A DNA stretch of 64,000 bases from Cercis canadensis (taxonomy: Eukaryota > Streptophyta > Magnoliopsida > Fabales > Fabaceae), in NCBI GenBank assembly GCA_003255065.1, contig QAOA01003630.1, positions 184,843-248,842 of the forward strand, in the 5' to 3' direction. Of this stretch, positions 39,181-50,602 are shown in pieces. The stretch's first letter is position 1, and every line of letters starts with the position of its first letter. Under the pieces are notes generated by a model, which worked only from the letters and a program-made list of their open reading frames with translations, was not told where the DNA came from and searched no databases. A program made the translations under genes and the position numbers.

Positions 39181-39739
39181 AACCTGTATATCCAAGTGAA
39201 TGTAAAAGTCCTTGAATTTGTTGGTAATATAATGGATTTCCAGCCTGAATCACCAGCTTATGGGCAATGGCTTCGGCAGAGATTTTGAGAATGTTAGGTA
39301 ATAATTGACTTTCTTTCATTGGATTGTTTGTTAACTATGGCTTCTGACATCTTCTATTAAATAGATGAGGGAAACTAAAAGTATGTTGAAGAGTTTATAA
39401 TCTTCAGAAAATTGCTCCACATAGCTCTGTTTTGTGCTGTTGTTCATTAGGTCAAACATTTTCTTTTACTTTGTAGTGTTTTTTGGCCACTCTTTTTGCT
39501 TTGTATTGGATGATACTTTTTTCAAGCAACCACACAATTCTAATCAAAGATGATATTAACATTTCACATGTTATCTCACCTTGTCTGTTCAATTGGGAGT
39601 ACACCAGATATCATTTCTTCTCAGTTAAGAGGGTTGAGAGTCACATCCACCCAATAAGTCAAATGAATCTACATGTCTTCAATGAATGCTACACATGCTT
39701 GTGGGTTTGAAAATTTATTTCTTTGTTTGTTCTTTAACG

Positions 39740-40357
39740 AAAATGGCTGAGCATGAAATCCAAGATCTTGAAAGTGTGGGGATCATACACCACCATTCCT
39801 CCATTTTCATTTTCCAAAAGAATTTGATTGTTTCTCCAAAACCCTAACGGGCTTATCACTCCTACAATGGGTCCAATAGTAAAGTACTTTGTCCAAGATT
39901 TTCATTACCTTGCTCTTCCATTACCCAAACATTGAAGTATTTCTCATTTTCACTTTCTGGATTTGGATAAACGACCACACCAGCTGATTTCTTAAACTAA
40001 ATTGGAACATTTTAAGATCATCTGCACAAATATGATAATTTTCTGAGACACCTTTCAACCATAAACCCAATAATAAATTTATCATATCCATCAACTTAAT
40101 TTGTATCCATTAGCCTTGGCATGGAAACCAAATCCAGGAACTGGTGTGAATTTTTATAAGAGGAATGAATAATCTTATATTCTCTCATGGAAGGGTTTAT
40201 TAAGATGTAGGAAGATTCATTTGATAGAAGATATATGCCATTGCGAGGACCCTGTAAATCACTAAGTTGCTGCTGGAAATGTAAATCCAGAAGATTTGAC
40301 TGGTAGCCTTGAAAGAATGTGCACCATACCTGGCAGTTCTTCTCCGTTTCTTCTCAT
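39740..40357 (-). pseudogene. F-box pseudogene, unit 1 first copy
   Basis: Read on the minus strand from ATG at 40357 it starts like the F-box genes of the array (MRRNGEELPGMVHILSRL), then jumps by a 228-base deletion into the F-box-associated domain (GIYLLSNESSY, LINPSMREYKIIH). It is then interrupted by stops, lacks the middle of the domain, and ends with VWVMEEQGNENLG and the C-terminal GVV…DPHTFKILDF-like region. It lies tail-to-tail with the Tim-like gene, 560 bases beyond its stop. Confidence 0.8.
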
Positions 40358-40705
40358 CCCTGCAGTTTCTTTGCTATGCAACCACATAGGTCTGTTTTGT
40401 GCTGTTGTTCATTAGGTCAAACATTTTCTTTTACTTTGTAGTGTTTTTATGCCATTCTTTTTGCTTTGTATTGAATGATACTTTTTTCAAGCAACCACAC
40501 AATTCTAATCAAAGATGATATTAACATTTCACATGTTATCTCACCTTGTCTGTTCAATTGGGAGTAAAACAGATATCATTTCTTCTCAGTTAAGAGGGTT
40601 GAGAGTCACATCCACCCAATAAGTCAAATGAATCTACTTGTCTTCAATGAATGCTACACATGCTTGTGGGTTTGAAAATTTATTTCTTTGTTTGTTCTTT
40701 AACGA

Positions 40706-41323
40706 AAATGGCTGAGCATGAAATCCAAGATCTTGAAAGTGTGGGGATCATACACCACCATTCCTCCATTTTCATTTTCCAAAAGAATTTGATTGTTTCT
40801 CCAAAACCCTAATGGGCTTATCACTCCTACAATGGGTCCAATAGTAAAGTACTTTGTCCAAGATTTTCATTACCTTGCTCTTCCATTACCCAAACATTGA
40901 AGTATTTCTCATTTTCACTTTCTGGATTTGGATAAACGACCACACCAGCTAATCTCTTAAACCAAAATTGGAACATTTTAAGATCATCTGCACAAATATG
41001 ATAATTTTCTGAGACACCTTTCAACCATAAACCCAATAATAAATTTATCATATCCATCAACTTAATTTGTATCCATTAGCCTTGGCATGGAAACCAAATC
41101 CAGGAACTGGTGGGAATTTATATAAGAGGAATGAATAATCTTATATTCTCTCATGGAAGGGTTTATTAAGATGTAGGAAGATTCATTTGATAGAAGATAT
41201 ATGCCATTGCGAGGAACCTGTAAATCACTAAGTTGCTGCTGGAAATGTAAATCCAGAAGATTTGACTGGTAGCCTTGAAAGAATGTGCACCATACCTGGT
41301 AGTTCTTCTCCGTTTCTTCTCAT
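40706..41323 (-). pseudogene. F-box pseudogene, unit 1 second copy
   Basis: Near-identical to 39740-40357 because of the 965-base tandem duplication. It has the same 228-base deletion, the same stops and the same missing middle. The longest open piece (41060-40827) covers the part with NPESENEKYFNVWVMEEQGN. Confidence 0.8.
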
Positions 41324-42171
41324 CCCTGCAGTTTCTTTGCTATGCAATTAAGAAGGCAAAGTCAATGTTATGGAAGAACATTCTATGTTATAACATGCAT
41401 CCTATGCTCTGTGAAGTTCAGATTGATGTAGAGATGTGTACATCAGTTTTTTTAATTAGTGATCTCCACCACAAAAACTGATCATATGGTAATAATTTTG
41501 TTTGCTGTCCTCATCCATAAATCATAGGCCACATACCATCTTTCGTTTTTTACTAAGTTTATTCTTCTTAAGTTCTATAACTTGAATAAAAAGACCAAAA
41601 AAGTGCTAAGTAGATGCCTAATGAAAATATCTCTTGGTGTTACGTGATTATTCTTTTTACATATATGATTATTACATTTATATTTAAATATAATAACCAC
41701 ATATATGAACATAATAACAACATATAGCACTGAGAGATATTTTGGTAATTTTTCATGGTATGGCAGACACATAGTTGAAAATTTTATCATTTTAGTACTT
41801 TATTATCTTTTGTTCTAAATTTTAGAACCTTAAAATAATTCTCTTTAATATTCAACAAAATTGTAAGCTTAACTAGCACAATTTAGTTGGTTCATAAAAT
41901 TTTTCTTACCAAAAAAGAAAATTGCAAGCTTAATAAGGCTTTCCCATTCACTTATTTATTCTCGATATATTTCTTAACTTGGAATTATATATACATAGCA
42001 ATTTTGTCGAGATATAAATATAATGCTTGTGGAGATATTTGATATTTTTAGTGAGTTTATTTGATGTTGGTCGTAACTTATACAATTTAAAACTCCATTC
42101 TTCAAAACATATCATGAGGTCATTTTTAAGGTTTGTGGGTTCGCATTTGAATATAGAGTCATAGCCAAAGT

Positions 42172-42609
42172 NNNNNNNNNNNNNNNNNNNNNNNNNNNNN
42201 NNNNNNNNNNNNNNNNNNNNNNNNNNNNNNNNNNNNNNNNNNNNNNNNNNNNNNNNNNNNNNNNNNNNNNNNNNNNNNNNNNNNNNNNNNNNNNNNNNNN
42301 NNNNNNNNNNNNNNNNNNNNNNNNNNNNNNNNNNNNNNNNNNNNNNNNNNNNNNNNNNNNNNNNNNNNNNNNNNNNNNNNNNNNNNNNNNNNNNNNNNNN
42401 NNNNNNNNNNNNNNNNNNNNNNNNNNNNNNNNNNNNNNNNNNNNNNNNNNNNNNNNNNNNNNNNNNNNNNNNNNNNNNNNNNNNNNNNNNNNNNNNNNNN
42501 NNNNNNNNNNNNNNNNNNNNNNNNNNNNNNNNNNNNNNNNNNNNNNNNNNNNNNNNNNNNNNNNNNNNNNNNNNNNNNNNNNNNNNNNNNNNNNNNNNNN
42601 NNNNNNNNN
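42172..42609. other. assembly gap, 438 N
   Basis: Run of 438 N between the antisense F-box pseudogene region and the minus-strand exon pair of unit 1. By comparison with unit 2, the missing sequence should resemble 49910-50476. Confidence 0.99.
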
Positions 42610-42735
42610 ATCATTCATATCATGTAGAGGATTTATTTATGTCTTCAATTGTATATTTCAAGACCAAAACAAAATGATGGAAATAGTGGGGGCATGCGGT
42701 TAAGAAATTCACCAAAGTTGTTAATGAAGAAATTC

Positions 42736-43244
42736 TCACATGAAACCAGGAGCAGGTGACGCCGAAGCAGAATGAACCGGATAAAGCTGATCTTCAAACA
42801 CAGAAGCATTCTGCAAACATACAGCAAAATTGTCTTCAGGAACAGTGCCAGAAAAGCTGCTTTTGTAGGGTTTATCTGCAATGCCTGCATAACACAGCAG
42901 CTCACTTTAAATGAGACAGCAAGAGCAAGGACATAACAACAGGCAATGGAACTCTTATTAAATAAAAATTGAATATAGGAACACCAAAAGAGCCCATGAA
43001 AATTCATATATGTAGTTCAACTTCAACCACATATTCACACTTAAAACCAATTCCAAATATATAGAAATTAAATGTTTTATCAAACATATAATTACGTCTT
43101 TCCCATCTTTTCTCAAGAAAAGGAAAAGAAAAGTTGAGGAAGAAAAGAGCACAAGTCAGTAGCACTTAGATTCTTGGTAAGATAATTTCAAGATGAGACC
43201 ATACCTTGACCTTCAGGAAAATTATCCTCCAACTTGGTTGAATT
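42736..43244 (-). pseudogene. two 3'-terminal exons of an unidentified gene, unit 1
   Basis: On the minus strand, exon 43244-43205 (40 bases, after TTTTCTGCAG, ending CAAG|GTATGG) and exon 42884-42736 (149 bases, after GTTATGCAG) join in phase. They encode NSTKLEDNFPEGQ-G-IADKPYKSSFSGTVPED… ending …SASPAPGFM and a TGA. The same pair with intact splice sites and frame occurs at 50603-51111 and 61215-61723. Unit 3 differs by a few substitutions, of both the synonymous and the amino-acid-changing kind. No upstream exon could be found in the next 1.5 kb, so this looks like the captured 3' end of a gene. The protein family is not recognised. The 120-codon minus frame overlapping it is a different, unspliced frame. 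Confidence 0.45.
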
Positions 43245-43428
43245 CTGCAGAAAATAAAAGGAAGGGTAAATAAAATGTTCAACTTTCTTCCTTTTTGTGT
43301 GTGTGGAGCAGCTTGCATAAGGAGGCCCTCAAACTAAAATGTAAAGATAGTGCCAAGTAATTTTATAACAAAAAGTTTTCAGCTGAAGGATTGAATTTAG
43401 AAAATTCCAGTGTTGTCAGTAGCCCGCC

Positions 43429-43533
43429 ATGGCAGAATGGCCTGGCTCCCCAGGACCCTACGACCAAGCAAAGGGAGATGGTGACCAACTACAACAATTA
43501 GTTCTGTTCACCAAATATTTGCTTGGGAGTTGA
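43429..43533 (+). other. small ORF conserved in three units (MAEWPGS…)
   Basis: A 34-aa frame beginning in a GCCCGCCATGG context. It is open in all three units (equivalents at 51296-51400 and about 61908-62012) with a few amino-acid changes in unit 3. No known family. It may be chance, since the surrounding sequence is itself well conserved. Confidence 0.2.
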
Positions 43534-43543
43534 AGTGGGGTTA

Positions 43544-43934
43544 AGCAGAAGGAAGCGTTAGAGAATTAAAGGAGGAACTTTCTTTGAGCACCGTGAGACC
43601 AGAAGAGAAAGAGAGAGAGAGAGAAGAAGAGAGGGAGAGAGAAGGAGAAAAAGAAAGGGAAGAAGCGGAGAGGGAAGAGTACCCAAAACGGCTTCGTTTT
43701 GGGGAGCACCTAAGTGGTGTGTCCACTTGGATGTCCAACATGACATTTAATAGTGCCACATCACTCTTTAACAGCCACATCATCATTTTCGTTAGTCAAG
43801 TTAGCAGAAGTTAGACGGAGAAATTTGATTGAAGCGAAATTTCATAAGTGAGGGACTACATTAAGAATACATTACATTGGGGGACTAAATTGAGAACGCC
43901 TAACATAATGAGGGATGAAAATGAAGTTTTACTC
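43544..43934. repeat. 390-base dispersed repeat, unit 1
   Basis: Runs from AGCAGAAGGAAGCGTTAGAG through a (GA)n tract and the word CAAAACGGCTTCGTTTTGG to GAAGTTTTACTC. Equivalent copies are at 51411-51801 and 62023-62411, and an independent inverted copy is at 60417-60786. Minus-strand Ser/Leu frames in it come from the GA tract and are not genes. Confidence 0.75.
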
Positions 43935-44756
43935 CCATTTTGAACTTAGGTAGTGGCTTAATGCAGAATTTAAGGACACTGCAATATTCCTTTACGAATG
44001 CTCACACTATTATAATGATTTGGATTCTTTTTTCTTTTTATTGGTAGTTTTTCCTATAACTTTGGATTTGAACATAGAACCCGCAAGCTTTGATAATGAC
44101 CTCAGTACTACTTAACTATAAGTTGTTTAGTGAATTCCTTTCTATTTAAATATGGCCAAAGTTAGTTATTTGTGTCAATTAACTAATATCTTTGTTTTGC
44201 TAGTCATACATATAGATATTTATTCTTTGGTGTTGAAGACCACAAGCTAAAAAATACAAAAGGAAAATGTCAAGCAGCTATACTTTTGTTTTCATAACCA
44301 CCGTTGAATTATTTTATGGTCACTTTGTTTCATCTAATAACTACATAAATTTCTCATAAAAAAGTTTGATATTCTGTGTCTTCAAGAATCTTAAACTCAA
44401 TATTGATTTACTCTATAGTTAATTTGCTATGCTATGATTGAATGTCATTGAATTTTTAGAACCTAAAAATTTATAAGACATTGATAAGATATTACTTTAT
44501 TAATTGAGATTTTAATGAGGTTTTAATATTTAAGAAATTTAGTTTTGTATGACAACTTATTTTTTGAAGGACTTTTATAAAAATCTTCAACTCAATATTG
44601 ATTTACTCTAGAACTGCTTGAACCATACCTCACTACATCGAAAAACATACATTAGAACCACATAATGTGATGTGCTCTCAAGGATAACATTTTAAGACAA
44701 CTTAATTATATATTTGTTTTTATTTTAATTTTCTGATTATTTGTAGTATTCGAAAN

Positions 44757-44867
44757 GAGCTAATATTGCCATACATGAGATCAATTAAAACAAGAGACTG
44801 CTATCTTGTTCAATAAACATATATAGATTTTTCTTTCTTTCACGCAAGAAAGATAGAAACTAGAGAA
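44757..44867 (+). promoter_or_regulatory. promoter segment of F-box gene 1 with TATA box
   Basis: CATATATAG at 44818-44826 lies 50 bases before the ATG. The 111 bases here are the same as at 54780-54890. Left of the single N at 44756 the sequence belongs to another contig, so the distal promoter is not known for this copy. Confidence 0.5.
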
Positions 44868-46112
44868 ATGACAAGAAACAGGGAAAAACTCCAAGATTTG
44901 GTGCCTGCCATTCTTTTAAGGTTACCCGTCAAATCTTTAATGCGATTCAAATGTGTTGAGAAATCTTGGTGCCATCTCATCCAAGACCCAAGCTTTGTAT
45001 CCAAACATTATGTCTCCTTCAATGAGATGAACCTGAAATATGATGATCATTTCTTGGTTTCAGGAAAGTGTCCTTTCGACCCTTATGAGAACTACGCAGT
45101 ACTGGACCAAGACCTTTGTTTCCTCTCTATGATCTCTTTTGACCAAACAACAAACATCATGTCCTCCCCAAATTTTCTGGATTTAAACGACCTGCAAGAT
45201 AATCATATGGAGGGTCTTCATTTTCAGGGTCCTTGCAATGGCATATATTTTGTAGAAACTAAGTCTTTCTACATGTTAATAAACCCTTCCATGAGAGAAT
45301 TTAAAGTTATTCCTTTCCCAGAGATCACAGGCTCAATAATACTTCCGAGTTTTGGTTTCGATGCCAAGGCTAATGAATTCAAAGTTGTTGTGATTTGTTT
45401 TAATCGTGCTGAGGGTATCACATATCACCTTTCTCGGAGAGCTGCAATATATCGTCTAAATTCTGATTCTGAAGGTTGGAGAGATGTCCTTAGCCCTGTG
45501 CCAAAACACAGGCGTTTGTACAGTTATGAAGCTCCATTTCTTCATGGATCGTGTCACTGGTTGGTTGGTTCTGAAGAAAGGATTATTATTGGATTTGACA
45601 TGGTTGATCAAGTGTTCCGAGAAATAAGACTGCCAAATAATGATATTGATAGAGATGATGTTCACATGTTTGAGTTCAAGGAATGTGCTAGTGTGATTTA
45701 TCATCAATATGTAGGACAAAGTCCTCCATATATCAAAGTATGGGTCATGGAAGAGTATGGGAATGAAGAATCTTGGACAAACTACTTTACTATTGGACCC
45801 ATTGTAGGAGTTTCTAAGCCGTTGGGGTTTTTGAGAAACAATGAGATTGTTTTGAGAGACGTAGATGGAGTAGTGGCATTATGTGATCCCCATACTCTAG
45901 ACATTCAAGACCTTGGATTTCAGGCTCAGAGTTTAGCCCTTGCAATCTACAAGGAGAGCCTTGTTTCATTTAGAGAATATGACCTACAAAATCAAGCAGG
46001 GGTATATTCCTTTGCCATAGTTCCTCATCACGTATTCAAAATGCGTCTCCGGCCACTGAAGGAGTCCAACTTGTGGTTTCGTTTTAGAAATGGCAAGAAA
46101 ATGCATTACTAA
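44868..46112 (+). CDS. F-box protein with F-box-associated domain, copy 1
   Basis: Single-exon gene, 414 aa. The N-terminal F-box (about residues 8-48) is LVPAILLRLPVKSLMRFKCV followed by KSWCHLIQDPSFVSKHY. The rest is an F-box-associated (FBA) beta-propeller-like domain: NPSMREFKVIPF, GFDAKANEFKVV, IYRLNSDSEGWRDV, FLHGSCHWLVGS, IKVWVMEEYGNEESW, then HTLDIQDLGF near the end. Such proteins are substrate adaptors of SCF ubiquitin ligases; they bind SKP1 through the F-box, and the FBA domain selects the target. The target is unknown. The closest named classes are the At3g06240-like and S-locus F-box families. It differs from copy 2 by Ala77 (Thr in copy 2) and one extra C-terminal Tyr. A TATA box lies 50 bases upstream. 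Confidence 0.92.
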   Translation: MTRNREKLQDLVPAILLRLPVKSLMRFKCVEKSWCHLIQDPSFVSKHYVSFNEMNLKYDDHFLVSGKCPFDPYENYAVLDQDLCFLSMISFDQTTNIMSSPNFLDLNDLQDNHMEGLHFQGPCNGIYFVETKSFYMLINPSMREFKVIPFPEITGSIILPSFGFDAKANEFKVVVICFNRAEGITYHLSRRAAIYRLNSDSEGWRDVLSPVPKHRRLYSYEAPFLHGSCHWLVGSEERIIIGFDMVDQVFREIRLPNNDIDRDDVHMFEFKECASVIYHQYVGQSPPYIKVWVMEEYGNEESWTNYFTIGPIVGVSKPLGFLRNNEIVLRDVDGVVALCDPHTLDIQDLGFQAQSLALAIYKESLVSFREYDLQNQAGVYSFAIVPHHVFKMRLRPLKESNLWFRFRNGKKMHY

Positions 46113-46917
46113 TGGATTGTATTTGTGGAATATTGTGGCTGTGATATACTTCAAAATTGCAAAATTACAGGTGCAATTGTGTTTTTTGTTGTGAAATTTG
46201 AGATTTATTTCCAAACTGAACTTCCAGTGATATTTTTGTTGATGCAATGTATTATTGATGTATGTATTGTCTCTTTTGTTAATTTTACCCTCCTTGAGTT
46301 TTCAATTTTAATAATCTTTTATACTCAACTATTTTCGTCCTTCATTGCATAGGACTGACTACTCGTTGCTTCCTCTGCTTGTTTTTGCAAAGTTTCATCT
46401 TTATTAGCAAAATTAGACACTATTGTCCTGCTTTATCACGTGATTCCTCATCACCAACCTAAAGTACAATGTAAAATAATAGTTGCAAAAAATAGTTAAA
46501 GTCTAAACAACTAAAGGAAACTTACAGAAGCAACATGTCCTCTACACAATATTTTTTCCAATACTAACTATATAATAAGAAATTAACAGAAAATACATTA
46601 GGAGGAGATTATCCCATTTACAATTACTACAGGGAAGGAAAGAAAGAGTTCTCCACACCCACATCTTTTTTTCAATCTGCCATGCAGCCATATCACAAGT
46701 ATCTCATTTTCTGATGCCATTTGTCAATTCCAAGGGTTCAAATTCAACACGTGTAGAGTATAAATTTGAAAAGAAAGATCAGGAAATGGAAAAGTAAAAT
46801 GTTAAAGTAAGAAATTATATTAGAAGCTTTTTGTGAAAATCTTAATGGGACAAGATGTAAGGAATGAATTAAGTCACTATGTTGGACTGAACTGAAATGG
46901 TTTGTCTTAATTGTCAG

Positions 46918-48046
46918 GGGCACGTGAATTTGTAACTGCAACTAGAAAAACAGGACCTGATGATCTATGGAACTCCGCAATAGCTGGATTTGGAACTGGT
47001 GCTCTTCTTGGGCGTCTGCAAGGTTCAATTCTGCCACTGTGTGTGTGTGTGTGTTCCTGTGTGCTACCAACTTTTGTCTGTCATAACTACATGGGAGTTC
47101 TAAATGCCTGCTCTTGATGGGGTCTTTTGTCGAATATTTTAATGAGATTTTCTTTGATTATTTCTTATCATTTTTTTTTTCCTTTAAATGAGCTATTTGC
47201 TTCAATTTAATTGTATCAGCATATTAATATATTATATATTCTGGACCATATAATAGCTTATATGAGGCATTATAGACTGCAATGATGTTGCAGAATGCTA
47301 TTTATAATCTTTTTCATGTTTAAACTTTCTTGCTCCTTTGTTTTCCAAAGTTGGATTTTATTTTTCTTCATTTCTTCTTTTCTTTCTAATCATTCCAAAA
47401 TTGGCATATGGTTTGGTATTAATACCTAGTTCAATAGGGCTTTTTATTGGGGGCCCTCATGCGATGAAAAATTAGACATCAGCTGATCTGCAACTATTTT
47501 TCAATGAAGAAAGAAGAGAATGAAAATCCTCATGAGTTTCCAAGTAAAATATTGCTCACTGTCTGTATTCCCATTCATGTTTTCTTTGGTTTGGATCCTA
47601 TCTTTGCTTGGTGGTGGATTGAGTGTAGATATAATTGTCGTATAAATCTGGACTTCAATAAGCTAATAAGGCTACAAGGACTAAATCCTTACCTCTTACC
47701 TCAAATTTGTGGTTGATCTCCATCTCATATGACTTAAAAGTTGTTTTTCATTTTTGGAATGTTAGGTGGTCCACTTGGCGCAGTCCGATACTCTATCGGC
47801 TTTGCTATTGTGGGAACAACAGCGGATTTTGCTGTTTCAAAGTTAAAACCTGTTTTGAGGGGCTACACTAAATCTATATATCAGGGTAATGAGAATACAG
47901 AGAAGAATCCTAGTTGGTTGAGATTGCCAGAGTGGTTTCCAATTCAAGTACTTGATGAGGAAGCCCTTGCTGCAAAAAGGGCTCAGGAAGAGCAATTCCT
48001 TGCACAGAGGGCAAGGATTCAAGATCTAAGGAAAGAAGAATCCTGA
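46918..48046 (+). pseudogene. orphan Tim-like exons 3-4, unit 2
   Basis: 46918-47022 and 47766-48046 correspond to the last two exons of the Tim-like gene. Acceptors, donor, phase and stop are all intact and no stop interrupts the frame. Exon 3 encodes the same residues as the complete gene; exon 4 has about five changes. Exons 1-2 are absent: the homology starts about 220 bases upstream, inside intron 2, preceded by F-box gene 1 on the same strand. Unless spliced to a new upstream exon, it cannot make the full protein. Confidence 0.85.
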
Positions 48047-48606
48047 AACCTGTATATCCAAGTGAACGTAAAAGTCCTTGAATTTGTTGGTAATATAATG
48101 GATTTCCAGCCTGAATCACCAGCTTATGGGCAATGGCTTCGGCAGAGATTTTGCGAATGTTAGGTAATAATTGACTTTCTTTCATTGGTTGTTTGTTAAC
48201 TATGGCTTCTGACATCTTCTATTAAATAGATGAGGGAAACTAAAAGTATGTTGAAGAGTTTATAATCTTCAGAAAATTGCTCCACATAGCTCTGTTTTGT
48301 GCTGTTGTTCATTAGGTCAAACATTTTCTTTTACTTTGTAGTGTTTTTTGGCCATTCCTTTTGCTTTGTATTGGATGATACTTTTTTCAAGCAACCACAC
48401 AATTCTAATCAAAGATGATATTAACATTTCACATATTATCTCACCTTGTCTGTTCAATTTGGAGTAAACCAATATGATTTCATCTCAGTTAAGAGGGTTG
48501 AGAGTCACATCCGCCCAATAAGTCAAATGAATCTACATGTCTTCAATGAATGCTACACATGCTTGTGGGTTTGAAAATTTATTTCTTTGTTTGTTCTTTA
48601 ACGAAA

Positions 48607-49221
48607 ATGGCTGAGCATGAAATCCAAGATCTTGAAAGTGTGGGGATCATACACCACCATTCCTCCATTTTCATTTTCCAAAAGAATATGATGGTTTCTC
48701 CAAAACCCTAACGGGCTTATCACTCCTACAATAGGTCCAATAGTAAAGTACTTTGTCCAAGATTTTCATTACCTTGCTCTTCCATTACCCAAACATTGAA
48801 GTATTTCTCATTTTCACTTTCTGGATTTGGATAAACAACCACACCAGCTGATTTCTTAAACTAAATTGGAGCATTTTAAGATCATCTGTAGAAATATGAT
48901 AATTTTCTGAGACACCTTTCAACCATAAACCCAATAATAAATTTATCATATCCATCAACTTAATTTGTATCCATTAGCCTTGGCAAGGAAACCAAGTCCA
49001 GGGACTGGTGGGATTTTTTATAAGAGGAATGAATAATTTTATATTCTCTCATGGAAGGGTTTATTAAGATGTAGGAAGATTCATTTGATAGAAGATATAT
49101 GCCATTGCGAGGACCCTGTAAATCACTAAGTTGCCGCTGGAAATGTAAATCCAGAAGATTTGACTGGTAGCCTTGAAAGAATGTGCACCATACCTGGTAG
49201 TTCTTCTCCGTTTCTTCTCAT
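48607..49221 (-). pseudogene. F-box pseudogene, unit 2
   Basis: Minus-strand relic equivalent to 40706-41323, starting from ATG at 49221. It has the same 228-base deletion (join at AAGATTTG near 49155) and is further decayed by substitutions. Only one copy here. Confidence 0.8.
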
Positions 49222-49909
49222 CCCGGCAGTTTCTTTGCTATGCAATTAAGAAGGCAAAGGCAATGTTATGGAAGAACATTCTATGTTATAACATGCATCC
49301 TATGCTCTGTGAAGTTCAGATTGATGTAGAGATGTGTACATCAGTTTTTTTAATTAGTGATCTCCACCACAAAAACTGATCATATGGTAATAATTTTGTT
49401 TGCTGTCCTCATCCATAAATCATAGGCCACATACCATCTTTCGTTTGTTACTAAGTTTATTCTTCTTAAGTTCTAGAACTTGAATAAAAAGACCAAAAAT
49501 ATTTAAATATAATAAACACATATATGAACATAATAACAATATATAGCACTTATAGGTGTTTTGGTAATTTTTCACAATATGGTAGACACAGTTGAAAATT
49601 TTATCATTTTAGTACTTTATTATCTTTTGTTCTAAATTTTAGAACCTTAAAAGAATTATCTTTAATATTCAACAAAATTGTAAGCTTAACTAGCACAACT
49701 TAGTTGGTTCATAAAATTTTTTCTTACCAAAAATGAAAATTGCAAGCTTAATAAGGTTGGCTTTCCCATTGACTTATTTATTCTCGATATATTTCTTAAC
49801 TTGGAATTATATATACATAGCAATTTTGTCAAGATATAAATATAATGCTTATGGAGATATTTGATTTTTTTGGTGAGTTTATTTGATGTTCGTCATAACT
49901 TATATAATN

Positions 49910-50476
49910 TAGCCCTTCAATATGAACGATGAGATTATGAATCAGAGAACTTTACACTTTGAAATAAACCTAAGAATTTTGACTTAAAGATAAATGAACT
50001 AAACTTGTACATTTTATGAATATAGATGGACTTAATAGTTCATTTTTAAAGAAGGAGAACCAAAATGTTCAAGTGATTAAAATAGCGGGATCAAAATTGC
50101 AATTAAGCCAAAAAAAATTTAGTTAAAACATGATGAAGCAGGATAATAGTATCTAAGTCAATGATTTCCATACCATGGTATAATTTTAACTAGGGTTAGA
50201 AAAATGCCCGACCAGACAGGTCAGAAAAAATGTTTGGGTTTAATCAGGTTAGATTTTCATTAAGTTCCAAGTTTACTCAGTTGGTCTGTGTCTTAATTTT
50301 TTTTTTAACATAGTCTAACATGGACTGATCGGTAACATACACAAACAAAAAGAATATTTGATACACCTATTGAAGAATTGGAAACTCTAATATCATAAAG
50401 CTCAAAATTTTAAAAAGATGCTCTTTAAAATTTAAAATATCTCACATATGAGAAAAAAAAAATGACATTTCCTTTG
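49910..50476. other. unit-2-specific sequence
   Basis: AT-rich, starting at the single N (49909). It is absent from unit 3 and probably hidden by the gap in unit 1. No gene seen. Confidence 0.4.
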
Positions 50477-50602
50477 ATCATTCATATCATGTAGAGGATT
50501 TATTTATGTCTTCAATTGTATATTTCAAGACCAAAACAAAATGATGGAAATAGTGGGGGCATGCGGTTAAGAAATTCACCAAAGTTGTTAATGAAGAAAT
50601 TC

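Larger units (their letters stand above)
39418..41346. repeat. 965-base internal tandem duplication in unit 1
   Basis: 39418 to about 40381 and 40382 to about 41346 are near-identical direct repeats (shared landmarks TCTGTTTTGTGCTGTTGTTC and the antisense F-box pseudogene). Units 2 and 3 have the segment once. The join reads TATGCAA|CCACATAGG. Confidence 0.85.

Noticed and set aside
39044..39319. Minus-strand frame opposite Tim-like exon 4, and equivalents in units 2 and 3
   Set aside because: Shadow of the coding exon on the other strand.
42112..42618. Open frames made of N (also 53627-53965)
   Set aside because: Artefacts of translating assembly gaps.
42645..43007. 120-codon minus frame, repeated at 50512-50874 and 61130-61486
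   Set aside because: It overlaps the spliced exon pair in another frame and runs across its splice acceptor; hydrophobic composition only, and the C-terminal half differs in unit 3.
43541..43814. Ser/Leu-rich and Arg/Glu-rich frames over the GA tract in each unit
   Set aside because: Low-complexity translation of a microsatellite in a dispersed repeat.
45456..45719. Minus-strand frame within F-box gene 1 (also in gene 2)
   Set aside because: Shadow of the F-box coding sequence.
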